Origin: Nocardiopsis ganjiahuensis DSM 45031
GTDB taxonomy: Bacteria; Actinomycetota; Actinomycetes; Streptosporangiales; Streptosporangiaceae
Length of the DNA stretch: 64,000 nt
NCBI RefSeq assembly: GCF_000341085.1
Contig: NZ_ANBA01000014.1
Location: 124,001-188,000, forward strand
Reading direction: 5' to 3'
The notes beneath the pieces are model-generated. The model made no database searches. It saw only the letters and a list, made by a program, of their open reading frames with translations, and was not told where the DNA came from. The translations under genes were made by a program, and so were the position numbers. Shown in pieces: positions 44,628 through 54,417 of this stretch; position 1 is the first letter of the stretch; every line of letters begins with the position of its first letter.

Positions 44628-45823
44628 TTGCCCCCCTCGTAGTTGGTGTTCTCCCACAGGATGGTCCCGCCCATGCCCAGGCCCACGCACATGGTGGTGA
44701 TGCCGTAACGGACGTCGGGACGCTCGGCGAACTGGCGCGCGAGCTGCATCATCAGGCGGCCGCCCGAGGAGGCCAGCGGGTGGCCGACGGCGATCGCGCC
44801 GCCCCACGGGTTGACGCGGGCGTCGTCGTCGGCGATGCCGAAGTGCTCCAGGAAGGCGAGCACCTGGACGGCGAAGGCCTCGTTGATCTCGATCAGACCG
44901 ATGTCGTCGATCGTGATGCCCTGGCGGGCGAGGAGCTTCTCGGTGGCCGGGACCGGGCCCACGCCCATGACCTCAGGCTCGACACCGGTGAAGGAGAAGT
45001 CAACCAGGCGCATCTTGGCGTCCAGGCCCAGCTCCTCGGCGACCTCCTCGGCCATGAGCAGGGTGCCGGTGGCGCCGTCGTTGAGACCGGCGGCGTTACC
45101 GGGCGTCACGTTGCCGTGCGCGCGGAACGGGGTCTTCAGGCCGGCGAGCGACTCCATGGTGGTGCCGGGGCGCGGCGGCTCGTCCTGGGTGGCCAGACCG
45201 AAGCCCTTCTCCGCGGAGCGGACCAGGGTCTCGACCAGGTCGGGCTGGATCTTGCCGTCGGCGTAGGCCTTGGCGACCTTCTCCTGGCTGCGCACCGCGT
45301 AGGCGTCGGCGCGCTCCTTGGTGATGGCCGGGTACCGGTCGTGCAGGTTCTCGGCGGTGTTGCCCATAACCAGCGCGGACGGGTCGACCAGCTTCTCGGA
45401 GATGATCCGGGGGTTGGGGTCGACGCCCTCACCCATGGGGTGGCGGCCCATGTGCTCGACGCCGCCTGCGATCACGACGTCGTAGGCACCGAAGGAGATG
45501 CCCGCGCCCGCGGTGGTCGCCGCGGTGAGCGCGCCGGCGCACATGCGGTCGATGGAGTAACCGGGGACGCTCTTGGGCAGCCCGGCGAGGATCGCGGCGG
45601 TGCGCCCGAGGGTCAGGCCCTGGTCGCCGATCTGGGTGGTGGCGGCGATGGCGACCTCGTCGACGCGCTCCGGGGGCAGGCCCGGGTTACGGCGCATCAG
45701 TTCGCGGATGACGCGGACGATCAGGTCGTCGGCGCGCGTCTCGGCGTAGAGGCCCTTGCCTGACTTGCCGAACGGGGTGCGGACCCCATCGACAAACACG
45801 ACATCGCGGGCAGTTCGCGACAC
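44624..45823 (-). CDS. fadA: Acetyl-CoA acyltransferase (3-ketoacyl-CoA thiolase)
   Basis: A 399-residue thiolase performing the last step of beta-oxidation. The nucleophilic cysteine is C95 in DRMCAGAL. The other active-site pieces are NEAFAVQ, GHPLASSGGR (His about 348) and CVGLGMGG (Cys 379). The GTG start at 45823 has a strong GGAGG upstream on the minus strand. It leads the fadA-fadB operon. The 204-bp region to the divergent ABC gene must hold both promoters. Confidence 0.95.
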   Translation of the reverse strand: MSRTARDVVFVDGVRTPFGKSGKGLYAETRADDLIVRVIRELMRRNPGLPPERVDEVAIAATTQIGDQGLTLGRTAAILAGLPKSVPGYSIDRMCAGALTAATTAGAGISFGAYDVVIAGGVEHMGRHPMGEGVDPNPRIISEKLVDPSALVMGNTAENLHDRYPAITKERADAYAVRSQEKVAKAYADGKIQPDLVETLVRSAEKGFGLATQDEPPRPGTTMESLAGLKTPFRAHGNVTPGNAAGLNDGATGTLLMAEEVAEELGLDAKMRLVDFSFTGVEPEVMGVGPVPATEKLLARQGITIDDIGLIEINEAFAVQVLAFLEHFGIADDDARVNPWGGAIAVGHPLASSGGRLMMQLARQFAERPDVRYGITTMCVGLGMGGTILWENTNYEGGK

Positions 45824-46027
45824 GATGGCCCCTCCTTCTCCAAGCAGTGGTGGACTGTATGGGCTCCATGCTACTCGCCGGTAACAAATAGTGCGAGCGG
45901 CGGGGCCGGTCTCTTCGGAAGAAGGGGGCGTCCCCTACTTTCGACGGTTGTGGCCGCCCCCGCCAACGCGGTTGTCTGGGAGGAGATTCCGCACGCAGGG
46001 GACCATCAGGGGACAACGGGGGCACGG

Positions 46028-47833
46028 ATGCCGAGGTCGGACATGGAGCACCGGGCGCTGCTCAGACAGGCTCCGAAGGCGCCGTTGCGCCGCCTGTGGG
46101 AGTACGCCCGCGTGCACTGGCGCATGCTGGTCCTCGGCGGTGTGCTCACCTTCCTCGGCGGGACGACCGGCCTGGTGCAGCCGCTCATGGCCAAGTACGT
46201 CATCGACGCCCTGGGCGAGGGCACCGCCATCGCCGGCCCGATCACAGCTCTGCTGGCCGTGGTGCTCGCCGGTGCGGTCATCGGCGCCCTGGGCGCCTTC
46301 GTCCTGGAACGCACCGGCCAGAGCGTCGTGCTCGGAGTGCGCCGCAACCTGGTCGGGCGCCTGGTCCGGCTGCGCGTGGGCGAACTCGACCGGCTCAAAC
46401 CGGGCGACCTGGTCTCCCGGCTGACCGCCGACACCACCCTGCTCCGGTCCGTCGCCACCAGCGGCATCACCAACCTCTTCACCAGCGCGGTCCTGCTGGT
46501 CGGCGCCGTCGTCATCATGGGGTTCCTGAGCCCGCTGCTGCTCCTGATCACCCTGGGCATGATCGTCGTGGTCGGCGTCCTCATGGGGGTGATCCTGCCC
46601 AGGATCGGCCGGGCCACCCAGGCCGCGCAGGCCTCGCTCGGTGAGATGGGCTCCCTCCTGGAGCGGATCTTCGGTGCCTTCCGCACGGTCAAGTCCTCCT
46701 CCGCCGAGCGGGCCGAGATCGAACGCCTGGACGTCGCCGCCGTGGAGTCCTGGCGCAAGGGTGTCTCCGTGGCGGGGTGGACCGCGCTCTCGGGCACCCT
46801 GGCCTCGCTCACCGTCAACGCCTCGTTCCTCGTGGTGCTGGGCGTGGGCGGCGGAATGGTGGCCGCGGGGACGATGGATGTGTCCACCCTCATCGCCTTC
46901 CTGCTGCTGCTCTTCTACCTGATGGAGCCCATCGTCACCCTCGTGCAGTCGGCCACCGAACTCCAGACCGGGCTGGCCGCCGTCCGCCGCATCGACGAGG
47001 TCGCCGACCTGGACCAGGAGAACCCCGAGGGAAACCGCGCCGAACCCGACTCCGAACGCCCGGCCGAGCTCTCCCTCACCGACGTCACCTTCCGCTACCA
47101 CCCCGACCTGCCCCTGGTGCACCACGGTGTGAGCTTCGAGGCCTCGGGTGCGGGCCTGACCGCACTGGTCGGCCCCTCGGGCTCGGGCAAGACCACGGTC
47201 TTCTCCCTCGTCGAGCGCTTCTACGACACGACCACCGGCAGCGTGCGCCTGGACGGTACCGACGTGCGCGACTGGCCGCTGGAGGCGCTGCGCTCCCAGA
47301 TCGGCTACGTCGAACAGGACGCCCCGGTCCTGGACGGAACCCTGCGCGCCAACCTCACCATGGCCGCGCCCCGCGCCACCGAGGCCGAGGTCCGGGAGGT
47401 CGTCCGCACGGCCCGGCTCACCGACCTGGTCGAGCGCCTGCCCGACGGCCTGGAGAGCGCGATCGGCCACCGGGGCGTCACCATCTCCGGCGGTGAGCGC
47501 CAGCGCGTGGCCATCGCCAGGGCCCTGCTCCGCCGCCCCCGCCTGCTGCTGATGGACGAGGCCACCTCCCAGCTGGACGCCGCCAACGAGGGCGCGCTGA
47601 AGGCGGTCATGCTGGAGGCCGCCCGCACCACCAACGTGATCGTGGTGGCGCACCGCCTGTCCACGGTCACCAGCGCCGACCGGATCGTGGTCATGGAGAC
47701 CGGCACCGTCCGCGCTGTGGGCACCCACGCCGAACTGGTCGAGGGCGACGACCTGTACCGCGACCTCGCCGCCGGTCAGCTCATCACCCCGGAGAGCCCT
47801 GACACCCCGGAAGGGGTCGGTGCCCGCTCCTGA
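46028..47833 (+). CDS. ABC transporter, fused membrane and ATPase domains (exporter type)
   Basis: A 601-residue half-transporter with six membrane helices (about 28-315) and one nucleotide-binding domain carrying Walker A GPSGSGKTT, signature SGGERQRVAIARALL, Walker B LLLMDEATSQLD and the H-loop VVAHRLS. The order TMD-NBD is that of type IV exporters (MsbA/LmrA-like), which work as homodimers or as heterodimers with a second gene. No partner gene is adjacent, so a homodimer is likely. ATG at 46028 was preferred over an upstream in-frame ATG at 45950. 46043 is also possible. Confidence 0.92.
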   Translation: MPRSDMEHRALLRQAPKAPLRRLWEYARVHWRMLVLGGVLTFLGGTTGLVQPLMAKYVIDALGEGTAIAGPITALLAVVLAGAVIGALGAFVLERTGQSVVLGVRRNLVGRLVRLRVGELDRLKPGDLVSRLTADTTLLRSVATSGITNLFTSAVLLVGAVVIMGFLSPLLLLITLGMIVVVGVLMGVILPRIGRATQAAQASLGEMGSLLERIFGAFRTVKSSSAERAEIERLDVAAVESWRKGVSVAGWTALSGTLASLTVNASFLVVLGVGGGMVAAGTMDVSTLIAFLLLLFYLMEPIVTLVQSATELQTGLAAVRRIDEVADLDQENPEGNRAEPDSERPAELSLTDVTFRYHPDLPLVHHGVSFEASGAGLTALVGPSGSGKTTVFSLVERFYDTTTGSVRLDGTDVRDWPLEALRSQIGYVEQDAPVLDGTLRANLTMAAPRATEAEVREVVRTARLTDLVERLPDGLESAIGHRGVTISGGERQRVAIARALLRRPRLLLMDEATSQLDAANEGALKAVMLEAARTTNVIVVAHRLSTVTSADRIVVMETGTVRAVGTHAELVEGDDLYRDLAAGQLITPESPDTPEGVGARS

Positions 47834-47854
47834 GCCCGGGCCGGTCGCCCCGGC

Positions 47855-48361
47855 TCAGCTCCCGTGGCTGAGGAAGGAGGTGGCGAAGCGGTCGACGTTG
47901 ATGCGCAGGCGCTGGATGCGCTCCTCGCGGGTGAGCGCCTCCACCGTCTGGATCAGCGGGGACTCCCGCTTGCCGCGAACGTAGAGCGGGCAGGCGAGGT
48001 CGGCGCACAGGTACAGGCCGACCGTGTCACCCCGCTTTCCCGCCTTGCCGGGCTTGGGCGCGCTGAACATGCGCACGCCTCCGACGGGGTGCGAGGTCAC
48101 ACAGAACGAGCAGGTCATCGTTTTGAAGAAGTCGGTCTTGCGGTTCGTGGCCGGTAGCCGCAGGGCGATCCCGAGCGGGTCCTCCCCGGCGTCGAGCACC
48201 AGGTAGGCGCGGTTGGGCGCCTTCGGGTCGGTCCAGCCGAGGAAGTCCATGTCCTCCCAGTCCAGGAGCGGCATGGTCGGCGGGAAGTGCATCCGCTTGG
48301 CCTCGCCCTTGGGACAGTTGAGGAAGGAGGAGCGGATCTCCTCGCTGCTCAGTTCGCGCAC
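47855..48361 (-). CDS. FBP-type treble-clef zinc-finger protein
   Basis: A 168-residue protein whose C-terminal half is the FBP (EF-G-binding/fibronectin-binding protein C-terminal) treble-clef finger: TMTCSFC (C84, C87) ... SAPKPGKAGKRGDTVG ... LYLCADLAC (C119, C124). Relatives such as FusB bind elongation factor G and can confer fusidic-acid tolerance. Most actinobacterial members are uncharacterised, so a ribosome-rescue role is only a possibility. GTG at 48361 has GGAGAGAG directly upstream and gives an N-terminus RELSSEEIRSSFLNCPKGEA usual for the family. Confidence 0.82.
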   Translation of the reverse strand: MRELSSEEIRSSFLNCPKGEAKRMHFPPTMPLLDWEDMDFLGWTDPKAPNRAYLVLDAGEDPLGIALRLPATNRKTDFFKTMTCSFCVTSHPVGGVRMFSAPKPGKAGKRGDTVGLYLCADLACPLYVRGKRESPLIQTVEALTREERIQRLRINVDRFATSFLSHGS

Positions 48362-48534
48362 GGCTCTCTCCGATCGATTGGTGGGATCAACGGATGGATA
48401 CTCCCAGTCCCACGAAGCTCGCGCGAGTGGTTTTCGCACGTGGCGGGTGCGCGTCCGCAACGGTCCGCCGGACCCGCTCCAGGCCCCTGGCCAGCTCCTT
48501 ACCCATTACCCAGGAGGTCTCCCGCACACGCGAA

Positions 48535-48568
48535 GGGGCCGGGAACTCCGGCTGGAGTTCCCGGCCCC
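48535..48568 (-). terminator. Terminator of the TPR gene
   Basis: A perfect 15-bp stem (GGGGCCGGGAACTCC with its complement) around a short loop, 26 bp downstream of the minus-strand TPR gene stop. Confidence 0.8.
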
Positions 48569-48593
48569 GGGTGTGACGGGTGTGCTGCCCGGC

Positions 48594-49592
48594 TCAGAGC
48601 AGGGCGTTGGCCTCGCGGTGGCGACCGGCGGCGTTGTAGGCGCCCGCCAGGTCCCGGCGCAGCCGCATGGTGAGCCGGCGCACCTCCGGGTCCCCGGAGG
48701 AGTTCAGCGCCACCCGGTAGGCCTCGCGCAGCACCTCGACGGCCTCGTCGGCGCGGCCCGCCTGGGTGTAGGCGCGGCCCAGGCGGTGGTGCACCGCGAG
48801 GGTGTCCAGGTGGCCCTTGCCCAGACGGCGGCGGCGTCCGGCGAGCACCATCCGCAGCTGTGAGATGGCCTCCTCGTACCGTCCGGCCATGCTCTGCGCG
48901 GCGCTCATCCCCAGGCGCAGCTCCTCACGGCGCTCGGTCGAGGCGACGTCCTCGATGGCCCGCGCGTAGTGCGCCACCGCGGCGTCCACCCGGCCACTGC
49001 GCCGGTAGCAGACGGCCAGGCGCATGCGCGCCTCCACCGTGTCCTCGTCGGCCGGACCGAACTGGTTCTCGCGCTGGCTGAGCAGGATCTCCCACTGTCC
49101 GGCGGCGTCGGCCGGGCAGCCCACGTCCTCCAGGGCCCAGGCCAGGTTCTCCCGGATGATCTCGGTGCGGGGGTGGTCGTCGCCGTAGACCGCGACGGCC
49201 TCGCCCAGCGCCAGCTCGAACTGCTGGACGGCGGCCTGGCGCCGACCCATCTGCGCGTACTTGGTCGCCAGGTTGTTGCGGGCGGTGATGGTGTCCGGGT
49301 GCTCGGTCCCCAGCCGCTCCACCAGCGACTGGAGGGTGCGCTCCAGGGCCGCCGCGCGCATCCCGGCGGTGGGGACCTTGGCGGCCGGAGCGGACGAGAC
49401 CGGGCGCTGGGGCAGCGCCCGGTGCGAGGCGCCGGAGGACACCCCGCCCGCGGAAGCCGGCACCTGCTCGGGCAGGGGCGCGGCGGGTTCCTCGAGGTGA
49501 TCCTCGGGAGTGGGCATGGCGGCCTCGGTCGGCTCGACCTTGGCAGAACGCGTCAACCCCGTCTCGCGCAGCAGCGCACGCCAGAACGACAA
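48594..49592 (-). CDS. Tetratricopeptide-repeat protein
   Basis: A 332-residue protein with an N-terminal unstructured part (about 15-75, Pro/Ala/Glu-rich) and a run of TPR-type helix pairs: LGTEHPDTITARNNLATKYAQ, YGDDHPRTEIIRENLAWALED, RMRLAVCYRRSGRVDAAV, and LGKGHLDTLAVHHRLGRAY. The GxxHPxTxxxxxNLA pattern is that of the NB-ARC/kinesin-light-chain-like TPRs frequent in actinobacteria. TPRs mediate protein contact and the partner is unknown. The start appears to be TTG at 49592. ATG at 49517 is an alternative. No enzymatic domain. Confidence 0.8.
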   Translation of the reverse strand: MSFWRALLRETGLTRSAKVEPTEAAMPTPEDHLEEPAAPLPEQVPASAGGVSSGASHRALPQRPVSSAPAAKVPTAGMRAAALERTLQSLVERLGTEHPDTITARNNLATKYAQMGRRQAAVQQFELALGEAVAVYGDDHPRTEIIRENLAWALEDVGCPADAAGQWEILLSQRENQFGPADEDTVEARMRLAVCYRRSGRVDAAVAHYARAIEDVASTERREELRLGMSAAQSMAGRYEEAISQLRMVLAGRRRRLGKGHLDTLAVHHRLGRAYTQAGRADEAVEVLREAYRVALNSSGDPEVRRLTMRLRRDLAGAYNAAGRHREANALL

Positions 49593-49805
49593 GCAGACTC
49601 ACCACATTTCCCTGATCACAAGTACCCGGGCCTTGTGGGCCCACGGTTCTGTACACACCCGTAAAAGAAGCCAAGCGGCCCTGAGTTGCCAGGGCACGTT
49701 TCTATAACTTAATCGGACAACGGGCTACGGAACAGGCGTGAACCGCCCCTGGTGGCATGTGACTTCAGTCACCTTTGGGTTCAAAGGGGATGAAGGGGGT
49801 AATGT

Positions 49806-51068
49806 TCACGCTTTTGCCGCGTCCCGGATGGCCGTGGCCAGCGGTTCCGCGGTAAGCCCGATTTGCCAGTTCCGGGCGCCGCGCGTGCGCAGGAAATCGC
49901 CCACCGAGTCCGGGTCCACGGTCTTCGGGGGCGCCCACGCCAACCTTCTGACGGTGTCCGGCAGCAGAAGGTTCTCGGTCGGCATCACGACGTCCTCCGC
50001 GATCCCCGTCACGGTCGCCCGCGCGGCCTCGAGACGGCGCGCCGCCTCGGGGGCGCGGTCGGCCCAGCGGTTCACCGGGGGCGGACCGTCACCGGGGGCG
50101 TTGGGGCGCGGCAGGTCGGCCTGGGCCATCTCGCGGGCCCGGTCCACCGCCTTGATCCACGTGGTCAGGTAACGGCGGGCCAGTTTGATCCCGAACTGCC
50201 GGATCTTGGTCAGCTCCGTCGTGTTGCGCGGCATCGCCGTCGCCGCCTCCACGATCGCCGCGTCCGGCAGCACCCGGCCGGGGGAGATGTCCCGCTCCTG
50301 GGCGATGCGGTCGCGCTCGTACCAGAGCTCGCGTACGGCGGCCAGGGCGCGCTGGTTGCGGACCTTGTGGATGCCCGAGGTGCGTCGCCAGGGGTCGGTG
50401 CGCGGCTCCTTGGGCGGGGCGGCCAGGACGGAGGAGAACTCCTCCCGGGCCCACTCCAGCTTCCCGGTCTCGGTCAGCTCGGTCTCCAGGGAGTCCCGCA
50501 GCTCGATGAGGATCTCCACGTCCAGGGCCGCGTACCGGAGCCAGTCCTCGGGCAGCGGGCGCTGCGACCAGTCCACCGCCGAGTGCTCCTTGGCCAGGCG
50601 CACGTTCAGCAGCCGCTCCACCATGAACCCGAGCCCCACCCGCTGGTAACCCAGCAGCCGGCCGGCCAGCTCGGTGTCGAACAGCAGGGTCGGCCGCAGG
50701 TTGACCTCCGACAGGCACGGGAGGTCCTGGTGCGCGGCGTGCAGCACCACTTCGGCGTCACCGACCGCGGAGTTCAGCTCGCTCAGGTCGGGACAGGCGA
50801 TCGGGTCGATCAGCGCCGAACCGGATCCCTCCCGACGCAGCTGCACCAGGTAGGCGCGCTGGCCGTACCGGTAACCCGAGGCGCGCTCGGCGTCCACGGC
50901 AACGGGTCCGGAGCCGGCACGGACGGCCGCGATGACACCGGCGAGGGCGTCGGCGTCGGCGGTGACCTCGGGCAGGCCCTCGCGTGGTTCCCGTAGTAGG
51001 GGCGCCCTCTCCGCGTCTTCGTTGTCCGGTTCGCGGGGTTCTGTCTTGGAGTTCAACGCGTTCGCCAC
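49806..51068 (-). CDS. rnd: Ribonuclease D-like 3'-5' exonuclease with HRDC domain
   Basis: A 420-residue protein. The exonuclease domain holds the DEDD residues in VAVDAERASGYRYGQRA, LHAAHQDLPCL, and YAALDVEILIEL. An HRDC domain follows (about 232-310; NQRALAAVRELWYERDRIA). The C-terminal 100 residues are specific to the actinobacterial form. Function: 3' trimming of tRNA and small RNA precursors. GTG start at 51068. It lies with DUF3000 and divergent hemE in an arrangement often seen in actinobacteria. The 213-bp gap to the TPR gene is AT-richer at 49700-49720, a likely promoter of the TPR gene. Confidence 0.92.
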   Translation of the reverse strand: MANALNSKTEPREPDNEDAERAPLLREPREGLPEVTADADALAGVIAAVRAGSGPVAVDAERASGYRYGQRAYLVQLRREGSGSALIDPIACPDLSELNSAVGDAEVVLHAAHQDLPCLSEVNLRPTLLFDTELAGRLLGYQRVGLGFMVERLLNVRLAKEHSAVDWSQRPLPEDWLRYAALDVEILIELRDSLETELTETGKLEWAREEFSSVLAAPPKEPRTDPWRRTSGIHKVRNQRALAAVRELWYERDRIAQERDISPGRVLPDAAIVEAATAMPRNTTELTKIRQFGIKLARRYLTTWIKAVDRAREMAQADLPRPNAPGDGPPPVNRWADRAPEAARRLEAARATVTGIAEDVVMPTENLLLPDTVRRLAWAPPKTVDPDSVGDFLRTRGARNWQIGLTAEPLATAIRDAAKA

Positions 51069-51204
51069 ACCACTACGGTATGCGCTGTCGCCACCGAACG
51101 CAGATACGGGCCGTTTCGGGATCGGTGGCTGATACCGCTCGGGGAGTCCCCGAGACCGCTCCGTGCGGCCCCGCGCCGGTGCCGCGGGGCCGTGAGGACA
51201 CCTC

Positions 51205-51801
51205 TCAGGGGCGCGACCGCTGCCTCGCGATGTCGGTGACGTCCAGTGGCGGAAGCCCCGACGCCGAGGCCAGCAACGCCAGCCAGGCGCTCATGTGTCC
51301 GGACAGGTCGTCCGACTCCGGGGTCCACGAGGCGCGCATCTCGACCTCGGTGTTGGCCCCCTCGTGCGCCTTGGTCCCGAACCCCTCGGTGGTGGCGCGG
51401 GTGACCGTGCCGCTCAGCGTGTGGTGGGTGGCTCCGTGGGTCTCCAGGGCGTCGGTGAGCCAGCTCCAGGCGACCGGGCCGAGCAGGGGATCGGTCGCGA
51501 TCTCCGACTCCAGCTCGGAGTTGGCCTGGCAGACCACCCGGAAGGGGCCTGGCCAGTCACGGGTGCCCTCGGGGTCGTACAGGACGATCAGCCGGCCCCA
51601 GGCGATCTCCTCACCCTGGACCGAGACCTCGGCGGAAACGGCGGCGGAATGGGGCGCCAGCCGTTGCGGGGAGGGGATCTCCCGGACGGTGATCTCGGGG
51701 CGGATGAGGGGTGAGCGCAGGGCCTCGACCGCTCGCCGGAACGTCTCATGCGCGTTCTCGGCGCTACCGACATCGGGCATGGTGGAAACGTCAGCCTTCA
51801 T
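51205..51801 (-). CDS. DUF3000-family protein
   Basis: A 198-residue protein of the actinobacterial DUF3000 family, recognisable by ETFRRAVEALRSPLIRPEI, IPSPQRLAPHSAAVSAEV, GRLIVLYDPEGTRDWPGPFR and PLLGPVAWSWLTDALE, and by its position beside RNase D and hemE. Function is unknown. No membrane segment or catalytic motif is evident. The ATG at 51801 is used. ATG at 51780 is about equally likely. Confidence 0.85.
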   Translation of the reverse strand: MKADVSTMPDVGSAENAHETFRRAVEALRSPLIRPEITVREIPSPQRLAPHSAAVSAEVSVQGEEIAWGRLIVLYDPEGTRDWPGPFRVVCQANSELESEIATDPLLGPVAWSWLTDALETHGATHHTLSGTVTRATTEGFGTKAHEGANTEVEMRASWTPESDDLSGHMSAWLALLASASGLPPLDVTDIARQRSRP

Positions 51802-52044
51802 AATTGTGGTGATCACGTCCTGGCGGGGGTCGCCGGGACGTGTCCCGCCGATGGTGTGATGGTGGGCACGGATTCGACCGTGGCACGAGTCACCGGCGGG
51901 AGGTCGTAGTTCCCCCGGCGTGTCGGTGTTTTGTGATGATCTTGGAACCGCTCGGGTGCCGACCGCCGCGCTTCGGCCCCGGCGGCTCCCGTTTCCGGGA
52001 CCCCCGGTCCGGCGATCCGAGTGAGACCACCCGGGCGGGCATGG

Positions 52045-52056
52045 CACGATTCAAGG
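52045..52056 (+). promoter_or_regulatory. Candidate leaderless -10 element of hemE
   Basis: CACGAT at 52045-52050 ends 6 nt before the GTG at 52057, placing the transcription start at the start codon. No Shine-Dalgarno sequence is seen there. The 255-bp region 51802-52056 is shared with divergent DUF3000 and shows nothing else recognisable. Confidence 0.4.
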
Positions 52057-53088
52057 GTGACGCTTCAAGAATCTCCCTTCCTTCGCGCCTGCCGGCGCCT
52101 CCCGGTGTCCCACACACCGGTGTGGTTCATGCGCCAGGCCGGGCGCTCACTGCCCGAGTACCGACGGGTCCGCGCCGACGTGCCGATGCTTGAGGCGTGT
52201 GCGCGACCCGACATGATCACCGAGATCACCATGCAGCCGGTCCGCCGGTACGACACCGATGCCGCGATCTTCTTCAGCGACATCGTCGTGCCGCTCAAGG
52301 CCATCGGGATCGACCTGGACATCAAGCCCGGGGTCGGCCCCGTGGTCGACGACCCGATCCGGGACGCCGGCGGGATCAAGCGGCTGCGCGATCTCGAACC
52401 CGGCGACGTCCCGTACGTGACCGAGGCGGTCGGCCAGCTCGTGGGAGAGCTCGGCGACAAGCCGCTCATCGGTTTCGCGGGGGCTCCGTTCACGCTGGCC
52501 TCGTACCTCATCGAGGGCGGGCCGTCGAAGAACCACGAGCACACCAAGGCGCTGATGTACGGCGAGCCCGAGCTGTGGGACGAGCTCATGCGCCGTCTGG
52601 CCAACATCACCCTGGGCTTCCTGCGCACCCAGATCGAGGCGGGGGCCAGCGCGGTCCAGCTCTTCGACTCCTGGGTCGGCGCGCTGAGCGCCGAGGACTA
52701 CCGCGCCTCGGTGCTGCCCTACACCTCGTGGATCTTCGGTCAGCTGACCGAGTACGAGGTGCCGCGCATCCACTTCGGGGTGGGCACCGGCGAGCTGCTG
52801 AGCCTGCTCAGCGAGGCCGGGGCCGACGTGGTGGGCGTGGACTGGCGCGTGCCCCTGGACAAGGCCGTCCAGCGGGTCCAGCCGGGCACGGCGCTCCAGG
52901 GCAACCTGGACCCCGCGACCCTGTTCGCGCCTTGGGAGGTCGTCGCCGACCGCACACGCGACATCCTTGCGCGCGGCCGCGCCGCCGACGGCCACATCTT
53001 CAACCTCGGCCACGGCGTGCTGCCCAGCACCGACCCGAACATGCTCGAACGGCTCACCGCCTTCGTGCACGAGGAGACGGCCGTCTAG
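52057..53088 (+). CDS. hemE: Uroporphyrinogen decarboxylase
   Basis: A 343-residue enzyme that converts uroporphyrinogen III to coproporphyrinogen III. Active-site pieces: [14 protein letters not shown] (R26, R30), IFFSDIVVP (D75), [17 protein letters not shown], and [13 protein letters not shown] at the C-terminus. The GTG at 52057 starts VTLQESPFL just before the first conserved helix. It opens a heme cluster continued by cgoX and chdC. A DUF4349 gene on the other strand separates them. Confidence 0.96.
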   Translation: MTLQESPFLRACRRLPVSHTPVWFMRQAGRSLPEYRRVRADVPMLEACARPDMITEITMQPVRRYDTDAAIFFSDIVVPLKAIGIDLDIKPGVGPVVDDPIRDAGGIKRLRDLEPGDVPYVTEAVGQLVGELGDKPLIGFAGAPFTLASYLIEGGPSKNHEHTKALMYGEPELWDELMRRLANITLGFLRTQIEAGASAVQLFDSWVGALSAEDYRASVLPYTSWIFGQLTEYEVPRIHFGVGTGELLSLLSEAGADVVGVDWRVPLDKAVQRVQPGTALQGNLDPATLFAPWEVVADRTRDILARGRAADGHIFNLGHGVLPSTDPNMLERLTAFVHEETAV

Positions 53089-53112
53089 GCCGGTCCTCCC
53101 TGTCCGACGCGC

Positions 53113-53145
53113 CGATGCCCGGCCCCCTCGGGGAGCCGGGCATCG
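53113..53145. terminator. Terminator between converging hemE and DUF4349 genes
   Basis: CGATGCCCGGC pairs with GCCGGGCATCG around an 11-nt loop that can add further pairs. GCGCTTTCC follows. Located 25 bp after the hemE stop. Confidence 0.75.
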
Positions 53146-53170
53146 GCGCTTTCCGGTCGTCCCGGTCAGG

Positions 53171-54259
53171 TCACCGCTCGTCCCCGGAGGACGCCGAGGT
53201 GCCCGAAGGGCCTTCGGCGGGCCCGTCGGAGGGGGCGGCGGGGTCACCCGAGGGGCCGTCGGGCGAACCGCCGTCGGGGCCGTCCGGGGGCGTGGGCCCG
53301 CGTCCCCGGCCCGCGTCGACGGAGACGGCCGCGGACCGCGCCCGGCGGGCACGGCCCCGACGGCGCCACAGCCACAGCGGCCAGGCGCCGATCACGGCGA
53401 CCACCGCGGCGAAGGGCAGCAGCCACCCCACGGCCACGGCCAGTCCCTGGCCCAGGCCGACCAGGGACAGCCAGCCGCGCTCCAGGCCGCCGAGGAAGCC
53501 GACGGAGTCCTGTGAGGGCTCCTCGATGTAGGTCGCCGGGGGCACCAGGCTCAGGTGCACCGTGGAGTAGGCGGTCTGGTTCTCCAGCGTCTTCAGCCGG
53601 GCCTGGAACGCCTCCAGGTCCTCCTGGCGCTGCTGGATCTCACCCTCCACCCGCAGCAGGTCGTCGACGTCCTCCGCCTCCTCCAGGTAGCCGCGCAGGG
53701 TCTCCAGGGCGGCCTCGGAGGACTCGATCCTGCTCTCGACGTCGGCGACCTGGTCGGTGACGTCCTCCACCGAGCGCTCCAGTGTGGAGCGGTCACCCAG
53801 CTCGGCCAGCGCGTCCAGAGCGCTCTCGTAGTCCTCGTTGGGGATGCGCAGGGTGAGGCCGGCGTCGGGGGATCCGTTCGCGGGGGTGGAGAGGCTCTCG
53901 TTCGCCACGTAGCCGCCGGCCTCGATCGTCATCTCCTTGGCCAGAACGGCGGCCTCGGCGACGTCGTCGACGCGCACGGTCATGTCGGCGATGTGGATCA
54001 GTCGCCGGTCCGCGACCTCCACGTCCGCGCCGACGCTGCCCTCGCCGCTCTCACCGTTCTCCTCCGCGCGATCGGCCTCGGCCGCCACGGACTCGTCGGG
54101 CGCCGCCATGTCGGCGGACTCCGGAGCGGAGCTGCCGGCGCCGCCGCTGTCCGCGTAGTCGCCGGAGGCTCCGCAGGCCGTGAACAGGAGGGCTGCCATG
54201 CCGGTGGCGACGGCCGTCACGGCCACGCGGCCCGCCCGGGGGGGAGCTGAAATGTCCAT
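53171..54259 (-). CDS. DUF4349 lipoprotein
   Basis: A 362-residue predicted lipoprotein. The signal peptide ends in the lipobox FTAC. An acidic Ser/Glu-rich linker follows, then the DUF4349 core (DRRLIHIADMTVRVDDV, AGGYVANESLS, LTLRIPNEDYESAL) with a long coiled coil (about 185-260, DQVADVESRIESSEAALETL), the VHLSLVPPATY strand, a membrane helix (about 288-315) and a Pro/Gly/Ser-rich tail. Having both a lipobox and a second anchor is the family norm. Function unknown. Start ATG 54259 chosen for the signal peptide. It commonly neighbours hemE/hemG in actinobacteria. Confidence 0.88.
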   Translation of the reverse strand: MDISAPPRAGRVAVTAVATGMAALLFTACGASGDYADSGGAGSSAPESADMAAPDESVAAEADRAEENGESGEGSVGADVEVADRRLIHIADMTVRVDDVAEAAVLAKEMTIEAGGYVANESLSTPANGSPDAGLTLRIPNEDYESALDALAELGDRSTLERSVEDVTDQVADVESRIESSEAALETLRGYLEEAEDVDDLLRVEGEIQQRQEDLEAFQARLKTLENQTAYSTVHLSLVPPATYIEEPSQDSVGFLGGLERGWLSLVGLGQGLAVAVGWLLPFAAVVAVIGAWPLWLWRRRGRARRARSAAVSVDAGRGRGPTPPDGPDGGSPDGPSGDPAAPSDGPAEGPSGTSASSGDER

Positions 54260-54417
54260 GCCGCTTCGACGCGGCCCGCGGGGACGCCGTTGCGTTCGGG
54301 GGATAACGAGACCGCAACGTCCTGACTCCGGGACCTTCGACCGAAACCTCCCGGCCGCAGGTCCCGCTTCGGGGACGGCGGATCGATGTGACCCGCGGCA
54401 TCTGGAAAGCTGGTGGC

